Origin: Pyrinomonadaceae bacterium
Lineage (GTDB): Bacteria; Acidobacteriota; Blastocatellia; Pyrinomonadales; Pyrinomonadaceae
NCBI GenBank assembly: GCA_021228405.1
Contig: JAJQRF010000007.1
Coordinates: 62,794-126,793, forward strand
Direction of reading: 5' to 3'
DNA: 64,000 nt
The first letter of the stretch is position 1. Every line of letters starts with the position of its first letter. The notes below the pieces were generated by a model, which saw only the letters and a list, made by a program, of their open reading frames with translations, had not been told where the DNA came from and made no database searches. Below, piece after piece: positions 31,401 to 39,202 of the stretch. Both the position numbers and the translations under genes were made by a program.

Positions 31401-31821
31401 TGATAACAGTCGATTGCTGAGTTCTTTCCGTATCGACCAAAACTCCGTCGTTGCCCAAAACGTCAACCACCACGCCGACGTTTCCAAGACTCAGATCAAC
31501 ATCAAGCGACAATTGCTGTCCGACTTCAAGCTGAACATTATTGATCGTTTTCGTTGCAAACCCGGAAGCCTCGACCTTCAGCGTGTAAACGCTCGGCGGC
31601 AGTGACAAAATCACGTAACTGCCCTCGGCATTGGTCGTTACCGTTCGGCTCAACCCTTTGGAATTATCCGTCGAAGTGATGGTCGCGCCCGCGATGACCG
31701 CGCCGTTCGGGTCTGTTACTTTTCCTCTAAGCTCTGCGGTTGCGGTCGCCTGCGCAAAAGCCGAGCTTGCGCCGATCGCCAGACACAACCACAAAAACAA
31801 AAGTTTTCCCAACTTTCTCAT
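28483..31821 (-). CDS. Oar-like TonB-dependent receptor with regulatory-like domain
   Basis: A 1112-residue outer-membrane protein: signal peptide (about residues 1-25, ending SSAFAQ), a carboxypeptidase-regulatory-like beta domain (TAELRGKVTDPNGAVIAGATI), a plug domain and a large beta-barrel ending in the aromatic terminus FGIRYNF. This Oar/TonB class is abundant in Acidobacteria, where it imports large substrates. The start chosen is MRKLGKLLF behind AAAGGAGAAAA; an earlier start seven codons upstream is less likely. The protein lies just next to the prophage insertion and is not part of it. Confidence 0.9.
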   Translation of the reverse strand: MRKLGKLLFLWLCLAIGASSAFAQATATAELRGKVTDPNGAVIAGATITSTDNSKGLSRTVTTNAEGSYVILSLPPSVYTLKVEASGFATKTINNVQLEVGQQLSLDVDLSLGNVGVVVDVLGNDGVLVDTERTQQSTVISSRQLNNLPINRRNFLDFALLTPGVADADNVNDSTDFRVAQTPQSGLSFGGNNGRGNSINVDGSTADTAAGGARNVISQEAVQEFQVDRNSYNAEFGGASGGVVNIVSKTGGNRINGSIFGYFRDKTFDARNAFDFNPEGKSPFNRQQFGGSLGGKIVENKTFYFVSAEGLRQKLTSFVTLNDSLAGNTFRLVPDSTTASQNQFLTYLASKPQFATTAAALRSVLTTPNARTLNLYAATNGQFPAKDTSAVISGRIDHTFSDSDTGFIRLNFAKIDNENQATGALNAVSRGRAIDNPSGGILLSENHTFDSNTVNELRAQFSYYRLKVTPNDPFGPEVNILGYGNFGRDIFLPSDSITRQFDLADTISLVRGSHTVKFGGVFQYSRISTTSETYLPGTFRFGSLPFGVFFPDPDIRTTANENPVIVQIQTDAGNGTITPQFAGFLINTLQNTTINSLQAYNANLPQVYQQGFGLPLYSSGAQKFSLFGQDTWKVRPNVTLNYGLRYSIQNEADPVPTDKNNFQPRVGISWDVFNNGKTVFRAGAGIFTGQIDNQITNVTNTLASGTNPYNINIVVSAITLPGSFGSARIYQTLLAQGVIGNRQIQASDLAQFGLITTPGRPLEARIRIGQDFQSPETYQVSGAFQQDLGGGFVAEASYLFSRGLHLVRPVDVRDYVPITSTAQAPSSSCVSVNGVFVSRFTGLPCLFATERGTFNVPGITLPGVPGTVTLPIPLPLYALDAEYQSVANTFYHAGTLQITKRFSRNYSINANYTFAKAIDEATDFNTDYLAQNPFNVRADRSLSAFDQRHRVVLSAVLTSPAKNAILKDFVFSPIFTAGSGRPFNLLIGTDTDGDSRLYNDRPATAGRNTGRGEAFYNFDMRLARRFFATERRFLELTFEAFNLFNTVNYNGINNVVGTACVANFALNPNCAGATNVIPINARGIKGVSPTAPLGFTSAAPARQLQFGIRYNF

Positions 31822-31894
31822 ACAAATTTTCTCCTTTAACAAAATTAACTGTGTAAACTTCTGAAACTAAAAATATTGACAAATAGCGGCTCGA

Positions 31895-31916
31895 AAACGG
31901 CAAAGTTTTGCCGTTT
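31895..31916. terminator. Hairpin terminator between receptor and TetR genes
   Basis: AAACGGCAAA and TTTGCCGTTT pair with a very short loop, with T-runs on both sides, so it may end the TetR transcript on the minus strand; it stands before the receptor promoter. Confidence 0.6.
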
Positions 31917-31920
31917 TTCT

Positions 31921-32520
31921 CTAATTTTTCTCTCTCAATAAACTTCTCAATGCCATTTCACAAACATCTTCGCAAACCTTTTTAACGGACATTTTCCCAT
32001 TCGGACGATACCAGCGCGAAAGCCACAAGATCATTCCCAGCAAAGTAAAAGTCGCGGTTGTAATGTCCACTTCGGTTAACTTTTCTTCGTTTTGCAGTTC
32101 GATAATCGTGTTTCTCACAAAATCGAAATAATCCCGCCGTCTTTTGAGGACTTCTTCACGCTGATAAAAATTCAGCTCGTTGATTTCGTGCGAAATAATA
32201 ATGACGGCGTGGTTTCCGCCCGCACAAAGCCGCGCGTGATTAAAAATAATGAATCTCAGCCGCTCTTCCGCATCGCCGATGTTGCGTGCCGGTTCCAAAA
32301 CTTCGCGGTCAACGCTGTCAAGCCCGAGATTGACGATTTCAAAAAGCAGACTCTGTTTACTTTCGACATAATAATAAAGTCCGGCTTTCGTTATATTTAA
32401 AGCTTCCGCGATGTCGTTCAGCGAGCAAGCATTATACCCCTTCGTGAAAAAAATTTGTGCCGCCGTAAGATAAATTTCCTGCGCTTTTTCCTGGCTTTTT
32501 TGAGTTCCGTTCTTTGCCAT
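31921..32520 (-). CDS. TetR-family regulator (KstR2/FadR-like)
   Basis: A 199-residue repressor with an N-terminal TetR helix-turn-helix (LTAAQIFFTKGYNACSLNDIAEAL, with the Tyr-Tyr KAGLYYYV segment) and a C-terminal ligand-binding domain of the TetR_C_24 kind, found in fatty-acid and steroid regulators. It is divergent from the 4-hydroxybutyryl-CoA dehydratase-family gene, with a palindromic site between them at 32662-32673, which it probably binds. The likely effector is an acyl-CoA. Confidence 0.8.
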   Translation of the reverse strand: MAKNGTQKSQEKAQEIYLTAAQIFFTKGYNACSLNDIAEALNITKAGLYYYVESKQSLLFEIVNLGLDSVDREVLEPARNIGDAEERLRFIIFNHARLCAGGNHAVIIISHEINELNFYQREEVLKRRRDYFDFVRNTIIELQNEEKLTEVDITTATFTLLGMILWLSRWYRPNGKMSVKKVCEDVCEMALRSLLREKN

Positions 32521-32661
32521 CTGCCTCAGTTAAAAGCAACAACTCCATCAATTAAAAAACCTTGTCGTTCTCAATGCCGAAAACCCGGTTCGACTGACTG
32601 TAAAGACACCGATACATTAAAATTGCGGTTGTTTGACTAATTAATTTATGATAATTTTACT

Positions 32662-32673
32662 TACCGTTCGGTA
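32662..32673. promoter_or_regulatory. TetR operator-like palindrome
   Basis: TACCG and CGGTA arms separated by TT, in the spacer between the divergent TetR and dehydratase genes. The form resembles sites of TetR regulators of fatty-acid and phenylacetate degradation. Binding is inferred. Confidence 0.55.
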
Positions 32674-32826
32674 GAATTTTATTTAATTTAGTTAAATAGC
32701 CATTAATTGTCAAGAAAATTATTAATAAAAACCTTGAAGCATAGCAATTTAATTGGTCTTACCAATAAATTTGATAAAATTCGATCATCAACCGCTTTCG
32801 GGAAAAACATATTATTTAGTTGCAGA

Positions 32827-34365
32827 ATGAAATTAACCGTGACCAAAACAGCTAAGACCGCCGTAAAGTCAGGCGAAGATTACATAAATTCTCTACGCGG
32901 ACGAAAGTTAAAAGTTTACCTTTTCGGCGAACTTGTCGAAGATATTGTCGAACATCCGCTGATCCGTCCGAGCATTAATGCCGTTGCGGAAACTTACGAT
33001 CTGGCACAGCGCGAACCTGAACTGGCAAGCGCGGTTTCGCATTTAACGGGCGAAAAGGTCAATCGCTTTCTGAACATCACGATGAGCCGCGACGAGGTTG
33101 TTCTGCAAAACAAAATGCAGCGGCGGCTCGGGCAACTGACGGGAACGTGTTTTCAACGCTGTGTCGGGATGGACGCGCTCAATTCGCTTTATTCGACGAC
33201 TTTTGAGATCGATGAAAAGTTTCAAACCGATTATCACGAACGGCTCAAAAAATTCATCAAAGAAGTTCAGACACAAAATCTCGTGATCGGCGGTGCGATG
33301 ACCGATGTTAAAGGTGATCGAAGCCTTGCGCCCCATCAGCAAGCCGATCCGGACCTTTTCGTTCACGTCACCAAAAGAACCGGCGAAGGCGTTTTTATCA
33401 CTGGCGCGAAGGCGCATCAAACGGGATGTTTGAACTCGCATTGGCTGATCGTGATGCCGACGATGCGTTTGACCGAAAACGACAAAGATTATGCGATCGT
33501 CGGCGCGATTCCGGTCGAAGCCGAAGGAATCACATATATTTACGGTCGCCAATCGTGCGACACGCGCGCTCTGGAAGGAGGCGAAATCGACACGGGAAAC
33601 AATAATTTCGGCGGTCAGGAAGCAATGGTCATTTTTGAAAATGTTTTCATTCCGAACGAACTGATCTTTATGGACGGCGAAACCGAATTTGCTTCGATGC
33701 TGGTTGAAAGATTTACTTGTTATCACCGCCGTTCTTACGTCTGCAAAAGCGGTGTCGGCGACGTTTTGATCGGCGCGGCGGCGCAGATTGCGGAATATAA
33801 CGGCGTGGAAAAAGTTTCGCACATCAAAGACAAGCTCGTTGAAATGACGCATTTGAACGAAACGATCTACGCGACGGGAATCGCTTCGAGTTATCAGTCG
33901 AAACCGACCAAATCGGGCGCGTATATCTGCGACGATATGATCGCCAATGTCTGCAAACATCACGTCACGAAAATGCCTTATGAAATCGGACGTTTAGCGC
34001 AGGATTTGGCGGGCGGTCTGGTCGTCACTTTGCCTTCGGAAAAGGATTTTAAAAGCAAAGAGATCGGGCATTTATTGGAAAAATATTTGAAAGGACGCGC
34101 CGATGTTTCGACCGAAAACCGTGTCAGAATCCTGCGCTTGATCGAAAATATGACGCTCGGCAGAAACGCCGTCGGCTATCTCACCGAATCGATGCACGGC
34201 GCGGGTTCGCCGCAAGCGCAGAGAATCCAGATCGCACGGCAAATGCAGATCGAATTTAAAAAGCAACTGGCAAAAGAACTCGCGGGAATCGAAGAACGAA
34301 AACGCGAACAATTAACGGGCGAAATTACCGATTATTTTGGTAAAGTATTCGATACGGATGTTTAG
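32827..34365 (+). CDS. 4-hydroxybutyryl-CoA dehydratase-family enzyme
   Basis: A 512-residue member of the HpaB / 4-hydroxybutyryl-CoA dehydratase family, FAD enzymes that also carry a [4Fe-4S] cluster. TGTCFQRCVGMDAL supplies two cysteines (108 and 112) and YHRRSYVCKSGVGDVL supplies His300 and Cys306, the ligand set of AbfD-type dehydratases; spacing of the last two is six here, I recall seven in the studied enzyme. It may convert 4-hydroxybutyryl-CoA to crotonyl-CoA or act as a vinylacetyl-CoA isomerase. A long in-frame extension upstream overlaps the regulatory region; ATG at 32827 was chosen. Confidence 0.75.
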   Translation: MKLTVTKTAKTAVKSGEDYINSLRGRKLKVYLFGELVEDIVEHPLIRPSINAVAETYDLAQREPELASAVSHLTGEKVNRFLNITMSRDEVVLQNKMQRRLGQLTGTCFQRCVGMDALNSLYSTTFEIDEKFQTDYHERLKKFIKEVQTQNLVIGGAMTDVKGDRSLAPHQQADPDLFVHVTKRTGEGVFITGAKAHQTGCLNSHWLIVMPTMRLTENDKDYAIVGAIPVEAEGITYIYGRQSCDTRALEGGEIDTGNNNFGGQEAMVIFENVFIPNELIFMDGETEFASMLVERFTCYHRRSYVCKSGVGDVLIGAAAQIAEYNGVEKVSHIKDKLVEMTHLNETIYATGIASSYQSKPTKSGAYICDDMIANVCKHHVTKMPYEIGRLAQDLAGGLVVTLPSEKDFKSKEIGHLLEKYLKGRADVSTENRVRILRLIENMTLGRNAVGYLTESMHGAGSPQAQRIQIARQMQIEFKKQLAKELAGIEERKREQLTGEITDYFGKVFDTDV

Positions 34366-34789
34366 CAAAGCCACGGATACCGATCAAAAATTTATTTTAG
34401 GCAACAAGACCAGATCACAAATCCTGCGTGATAGTGAGAACAGATTCATTATGATTGTCGTCGGCAGTATTATTTCAATCGGCGGAATAATTCTTATGAT
34501 TGTGACTGCCAACAGCGATCTTGAAAAAAAATACGGATTTTTGATGCTATTTGGAAGTTTTGGACTGGGTTTAATCTTATCTTTACTCGGTTTGAGATGC
34601 CCTTTTTGCGATTCGTTAAAAAGGCTGGATCGTTTTGAATCAAAATATCTGATAATAGAAAAATGGAATTATAAATGCTTTGAATGCAATTTATCCAATA
34701 AACAAATCAATGAAATTATCGATATGCTGAATCGAAACGTCGAAATAACTCCTGAAACGATAGCAAGATTTAACCGCAGGGAAATCTAA
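34358..34789 (+). CDS. Membrane protein with zinc-binding tail
   Basis: A 143-residue protein starting MFSKATDTDQKFILG, overlapping the previous stop by eight bases. Two hydrophobic segments (about 30-52 and 62-80) precede a cytoplasmic part with CPFCDS and CFECN, a zinc site. No family is recognised. The overlap with the dehydratase gene suggests coexpression, but the composition is more A+T rich, perhaps a recent addition. Confidence 0.5.
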   Translation: MFSKATDTDQKFILGNKTRSQILRDSENRFIMIVVGSIISIGGIILMIVTANSDLEKKYGFLMLFGSFGLGLILSLLGLRCPFCDSLKRLDRFESKYLIIEKWNYKCFECNLSNKQINEIIDMLNRNVEITPETIARFNRREI

Positions 34790-34795
34790 ATTAAT

Positions 34796-36121
34796 ATGAA
34801 TCGAAAATCGGCTTGGTATGCGCTCGGAGTTTTGTTTTTAATCAATGCGCTGAACTTTTTCGACCGTCAGATCATCGGTGTGGTCGGCGAACCAATTCGC
34901 AGGGAATTCGGTTTGAGCGACACGGCTCTGGGAGTTTTGAATGTCGCTTTTACGTTGATCTATGCCTTTGTCGGATTGCCGTTCGGAAAACTGGCAGACA
35001 GATTTGCGCGGCGGAAACTTTTGGCGGGCGGCGTTTTTGTTTGGAGCATTTTTACCGCCGCTTCAGGTTTGGCAAATAGTTTCTGGCAGATATTCCTGCT
35101 CCGGCTCGGTGTCGGCATCGGTGAAGCATCGTGCGCTCCGGCGGCAAATTCCTTGATCGGCGATTATTTTCCGCCCGAAAAACGCGCCAGGGCAACTTCG
35201 ATCTTTATGCTCGGCTTGCCTGTCGGTCTGGCTTTGAGCTTTGCCGTAAGCGGTGCGGTTGCGCGAAATTACGGTTGGCGCGCCGCTTTTTTCGTGGCTG
35301 GTTTGCCGGGTTTGCTCTGTGTCGTGCTTGCCTTATTGATGCGCGAACCGTTGCGCGGCACGGTTGAAAAGATAAATGTCGGCGCAAAAACGCGCGAAGG
35401 CTCGACATTCAAACACATTCTTGCCACGCCGACAATGCGCTGGCTGATCTTGTCGGGCGCATTGCATAATTTCAATCTTTACGCGCTTTCGGCATTTATC
35501 ACGCCGTATCTGATGCGTTTTCACGGGCTCGACATCAGGAATGCGGGCTTTGTTTCGATGATAATTTACGGGCTTTTGAGTTTGCCCGGACTTTTCGGCG
35601 GCGGCGCACTCGGCGATTGGGCGAACAAACGGCGGGCGGACGGTGCACTGCTCGTCGTGACCTTTGCGATCCTGCTTTCGATTCCCTTTTTCTTTTTTGC
35701 GCTCGGTGCGGAAGCCGGAAACGTGACGAAATTTTTGCTTTTGATGGGCGTAAGCGTGGCGTTTATGTATTTTTATTACCCGATTACCTACGCGACGATC
35801 GCTAACGTCACGGAACCTGCTTCACGCGGCACGGCGATGGCGGTTTATTTTATGGCGATGTATCTGCTCGGCGCGTCGTTCGGTCCGTATGTCATCGGTG
35901 CGATCAGCGATCATTTCACGCAAAACGCCGCCGTCGCGTCAGGAATCAACGATTTTTCCGCCGCCGCGCTCGAACCGTTTCGTGCCGCCGGGCTTCGTTC
36001 GGCAATGTATCTCGTGCCGATCTTGAGTGTTATTCTGACGCTCGTGATGTTTGCCGCATCGCGCACGGTGAAAAAGGATGTCGAGAAAATTCAAGATTGG
36101 ATGAAAGGAAATTCAAATTAA
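34796..36121 (+). CDS. MFS transporter (Spinster/hexuronate-like)
   Basis: A 441-residue major facilitator with 12 predicted membrane helices. The signature G-K-L-A-D-R-F-A-R-R-K-L-L after helix 2, RxxxGIGEAS in helix 4 and the central loop are seen. The family includes Spns-type lipid and organic-acid exporters. In a cluster with an acyl-CoA regulator and HMG-CoA reductase it may carry an organic acid or its precursor. Substrate is unknown. Confidence 0.8.
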   Translation: MNRKSAWYALGVLFLINALNFFDRQIIGVVGEPIRREFGLSDTALGVLNVAFTLIYAFVGLPFGKLADRFARRKLLAGGVFVWSIFTAASGLANSFWQIFLLRLGVGIGEASCAPAANSLIGDYFPPEKRARATSIFMLGLPVGLALSFAVSGAVARNYGWRAAFFVAGLPGLLCVVLALLMREPLRGTVEKINVGAKTREGSTFKHILATPTMRWLILSGALHNFNLYALSAFITPYLMRFHGLDIRNAGFVSMIIYGLLSLPGLFGGGALGDWANKRRADGALLVVTFAILLSIPFFFFALGAEAGNVTKFLLLMGVSVAFMYFYYPITYATIANVTEPASRGTAMAVYFMAMYLLGASFGPYVIGAISDHFTQNAAVASGINDFSAAALEPFRAAGLRSAMYLVPILSVILTLVMFAASRTVKKDVEKIQDWMKGNSN

Positions 36122-36131
36122 AATTTATAAT

Positions 36132-36767
36132 ATGGAAGCATCAGAAAAAGAATTTAATATAATTAAAGAGAAACTTGCTTCAACCGTTGATGTCCTTTCT
36201 TTTGAAGTAGATATTTATTATGCGTTTTCACTTACTTTTGCAAGATTATTTATAGCCGATACCCCAAACTATAAAATGAATGATGGAACAATCGGCGCAA
36301 CTAGAAGTAGTTGGACATATCATACTGCGCTGGCTCTAGCCCAAACTTCAAAAATGTTCAATCTTCATTGCAAATTTGAAAGTCACGGCAAACGCGATGC
36401 TGTAATAGAAACAGCTGACGAAGAACCTGAAGTATTGCTATTTGCTGAATGGGAATGGGATTACGAAGATATTTTTGGAAATGGCAAAGAACTTGAAAAA
36501 CTAAAAAATTCTTGTCGTGAAACAAGAACCGCCGAAGCCTTTTTACTTGTTTATTGCCCAAGTCATAAGTTTGCTGATTATATAACCCGCATAGCTGAAT
36601 TTTGGATTAAAGGTTTTAGAAGAACTAAAAATCCTCCTTCACTATTTGTTCATACAATAATTTTTGAACAGCAAAAATATGTTAGAGAATTTGAAAGACT
36701 AAAAACTGTTGTTGTTAATCCAACTGAGGTTTGGGTATTAAATGACATTTATTTTCCAAATTTATGA
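36132..36767 (+). CDS. Hypothetical protein, low GC
   Basis: A 211-residue protein, visibly more A+T rich than both neighbours. It contains VLLFAEWEWDYEDIFG and EAFLLVYCPSHKF, which vaguely resemble the core strands of PD-(D/E)XK nucleases, but no full active site can be drawn. The stop overlaps the HMG-CoA reductase start (ATGA), so they are transcribed together. Probably acquired by transfer. Function unknown. Confidence 0.5.
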   Translation: MEASEKEFNIIKEKLASTVDVLSFEVDIYYAFSLTFARLFIADTPNYKMNDGTIGATRSSWTYHTALALAQTSKMFNLHCKFESHGKRDAVIETADEEPEVLLFAEWEWDYEDIFGNGKELEKLKNSCRETRTAEAFLLVYCPSHKFADYITRIAEFWIKGFRRTKNPPSLFVHTIIFEQQKYVREFERLKTVVVNPTEVWVLNDIYFPNL

Positions 36768-37930
36768 ACAAAAAAATTCCGCGAAACAAAGAAAACGATT
36801 ACACCCGCGAAGCCGCCGAAGAGAGGCGCAGATTTGCGAAAGAACAAACAAACGCCGAACTCTGCCACGTCGGGCAATATTCCTTTGATCCTGCGGTTTT
36901 GCCGGGAAACATCGAAAATTTTATCGGCGCGGCGCAGGTTCCGATCGGTCTTGCCGGACCGCTCCTCGTCAATGGCGAATACGCGAAAGGCGAGTTTTTC
37001 GTGCCGCTCGCGACGACCGAAGGAACGCTGGTCGCGAGTTACAATCGCGGGATGAAACTTTTGAAAGAATCGGGCGGCGTGACGGTCACGGTGGTTGACG
37101 ACGCGATGCAGCGTGCGCCCGTTTTCGTTTTCAGATCAGCGCGTGAAGCGCAAAAGTTTTCAAGTTGGATAAAGGAAAACTTCGCCGAGATCAAAGCCCG
37201 CGCCGAAACGACCACAAGCGTCGGCAAACTGCGTGATATTCAGCAATTCCCGGCGAGCAGATTTTTATATTTGCGGTTCAATTACACGACGGGCGACGCG
37301 GCGGGACAAAATATGGTCGGCAAGGCGACGAAAGCGGCTTGCGATTGGATAGTTTCAGTGCGCCCTGAAATCGAACGTTACCAGCTCGAAGGCAGTTTTG
37401 CGACCGACAAAAAGACTTCCTGGGTCAATACGCTGAACACTCGCGGGAAAAAAGTCATTGCCGAAGCGACGATTCCTGCCGAGAAATTAGAATCGATCAT
37501 GCACGTTTCGGTCAAGCAGATTTTTGAAGCGCGTTTGACTTCGCAGCTCGGCGGGTATTTGGCGGGCGTAAACAATAACGGCGCGCATTCGGCGAACGGC
37601 ATCACGGCGATGTTTATCGCTTGCGGTCAGGATGTCGCCAATGTTGCGGAATCTTCGGCGGCGGCGGTTTACGCGGAAATTACGAAAACGGGTGATTATT
37701 ATTTTTCGGTAACGATTCCTTCCCTGATCGTCGCCACATACGGCGGCGGAACGGGGCTTCCGACACAGCGCGAATGCCTTGAATTATTGGACTGTTACGG
37801 CAAAGATCGCGTGAAGAAATTTGCAGAGATCGTCGCGGCGACCGTTCTCTGCGGCGAACTATCTCTCGGAACCGCCGTCATCGCCGACGAATGGGTTTCA
37901 TCACACGAAAAACTCGGAAGAAACAGATAA
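36764..37930 (+). CDS. Hydroxymethylglutaryl-CoA reductase
   Basis: A 388-residue class I-like HMG-CoA reductase. ENFIGAAQVPIGLAGPL, TTEGTLVAS (catalytic Glu), NYTTGDAAGQNM (DAMGMN-like cofactor site), TYGGGTGLPTQ and the C-terminal SSHEKLGRN with its catalytic His are all seen. It makes mevalonate for isoprenoids, or works in reverse for mevalonate use. No other mevalonate-pathway gene is in the window. A long inverted repeat follows at 37939-38018. Confidence 0.88.
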   Translation: MNKKIPRNKENDYTREAAEERRRFAKEQTNAELCHVGQYSFDPAVLPGNIENFIGAAQVPIGLAGPLLVNGEYAKGEFFVPLATTEGTLVASYNRGMKLLKESGGVTVTVVDDAMQRAPVFVFRSAREAQKFSSWIKENFAEIKARAETTTSVGKLRDIQQFPASRFLYLRFNYTTGDAAGQNMVGKATKAACDWIVSVRPEIERYQLEGSFATDKKTSWVNTLNTRGKKVIAEATIPAEKLESIMHVSVKQIFEARLTSQLGGYLAGVNNNGAHSANGITAMFIACGQDVANVAESSAAAVYAEITKTGDYYFSVTIPSLIVATYGGGTGLPTQRECLELLDCYGKDRVKKFAEIVAATVLCGELSLGTAVIADEWVSSHEKLGRNR

Positions 37931-37938
37931 GAAAATTA

Positions 37939-38018
37939 TTGCCTGCGAAATAAACGAAAAGAACGAAAAAAGAATTTTGTTTCTTATTTTTCGTTTCTTT
38001 CGTTTATTTCGCAGGCAA
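37939..38018. terminator. Long inverted repeat / bidirectional terminator
   Basis: Arms TTGCCTGCGAAATAAACG... (37939-37970) and ...CGTTTATTTCGCAGGCAA (37987-38018) pair over about 30 bp with two mismatches. It separates the HMG-CoA reductase gene (plus) from a convergent minus-strand gene and may terminate both. Confidence 0.65.
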
Positions 38019-38033
38019 ATTTTCTTTCCAATC

Positions 38034-38879
38034 TTATGAAATCTCGTTCAAGCTCGCAGGTGAAAGATTGAGTTTGTTTTCGCCTTCGACAATCGTGATC
38101 GGCGAACTCCAGACGGCAAAACCGCTTCCCGATTTGGTGATTCCGAAAAGATAATAACTGTCGGGTTTGATGTCCTTCATTGCCGCTTTTCCGCTTCCGT
38201 CGGTCGTCGCATTATATTTGACGTGTTTGTTGATCGCGTTCAGCGCGTCACGCCGAAAATCTCCGTATCTTTCCGGATACAGGATCGCCAAGCCCAAACT
38301 GTTCGTCAGAGTCTGTCCTTCGATCGGTTCAAGATCGGCATCACTGAGAATCGATTCCAAAGCTTCGTCCAAAAGATAGAATTTTTCATTTTTGACGGTC
38401 TGAATCGAGCCGTTTTTCGTGGAAACTTTGGCGTTTATCTCAACCACGCCCCGGTCGGAAGGAACATTTACGACTTCGGTTTTCGTCGTCGGCGGAACCG
38501 TTTGCGAAACCGTGCTCGGCGGCGTTGTCACCGTTGTCGAACTCGAAGGAATTTCGACCTGTGTTTGCGGAACGGTGCGCGTCGTCGTTTCTCTCGTTTC
38601 CGTCTGTCTTTGCGGAATCGCAACATTTACGTTCGTCGTTTTTAATGCCTCTTCTTCGCTGTTACGCGTCATCGCGAAAACTGCGAAAACCAGAAGCGCG
38701 CCGATCAAAACTATCGGGATAAAAATCCATTTCGGAAAATCATCGCTTGCCGGTTCGGTAACGACAACTCTTCTCGGCACGACAGGAGTCGGCACGGCAA
38801 ACGGACGACCGCAATTCGGGCACGCAACTGCCTCACTTGAAACTTCGTGGCTACATTCAGGACAAATTATTAATGACAT
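38034..38879 (-). CDS. Zinc-ribbon membrane protein with regulatory-like C-terminus
   Basis: A 281-residue protein starting MSLIICPECSHEV behind GGGAAG. The N-terminal CPEC..CPNC zinc ribbon (residues 6-25) is followed by a transmembrane helix (IFIPIVLIGALLVFAVFA, about 50-68), a Thr/Pro/Ser-rich spacer, and a periplasmic C-terminal domain with a carboxypeptidase-regulatory-like part (GSGKAAMKDIKPDSYYLFGI). Such proteins are common in Acidobacteria and are of unknown function. Confidence 0.6.
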   Translation of the reverse strand: MSLIICPECSHEVSSEAVACPNCGRPFAVPTPVVPRRVVVTEPASDDFPKWIFIPIVLIGALLVFAVFAMTRNSEEEALKTTNVNVAIPQRQTETRETTTRTVPQTQVEIPSSSTTVTTPPSTVSQTVPPTTKTEVVNVPSDRGVVEINAKVSTKNGSIQTVKNEKFYLLDEALESILSDADLEPIEGQTLTNSLGLAILYPERYGDFRRDALNAINKHVKYNATTDGSGKAAMKDIKPDSYYLFGITKSGSGFAVWSSPITIVEGENKLNLSPASLNEIS

Positions 38880-39023
38880 ATTTACACTTCCCTTATTCTC
38901 AAAATAATAAAACTTAAAAAATCGTATTAAAAACGGACATAAATTAACCGTTAAATATACTTGTGGCAATGCTTATGCCGAAAATTCAAATAAGCCGAAG
39001 TGTAAAATTTAAAGTATAAAACC

Positions 39024-39092
39024 GCGTTCAGAATCCCGTCTTGAGGCGGCTTACCTCAACCAAAAGCCTTCTAAAGAAGGAACTCTGAACGC
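39024..39092. repeat. Nested palindromic (REP-like) element
   Basis: GCGTTCAGA (39024-39032) pairs with TCTGAACGC (39084-39092). Inside are two further hairpins, CTTGAGG...CCTCAA and CCTTCTAAAGAAGG, giving a three-way-junction-like fold. Each arm is a diverged copy of the other, so a cruciform of REP type is likelier than a riboswitch. It lies in a 320-bp gap (38880-39202) with no gene. Confidence 0.5.
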
Positions 39093-39202
39093 TTGAAAAA
39101 TATTTATTTGATTTGTCGATTCGTCAAAATCTTACCGTCAACGCTCCGCACAGACCGATTAACCTCACTTAGAGGATATTTTTCAGTAAAATTAAGGCTG
39201 GT

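Noticed and set aside
32707-32826. N-terminal extension of the dehydratase-family protein
   Set aside because: It lies in the regulatory spacer and does not resemble the family; ATG at 32827 fits the known N-terminus.
33043-33963. 306-residue minus-strand ORF
   Set aside because: Antisense to the dehydratase-family gene.
39024-39092. Riboswitch in front of the gene on the minus strand
   Set aside because: Both halves are diverged inverted copies, more like a REP element, and no known aptamer sequence fits.
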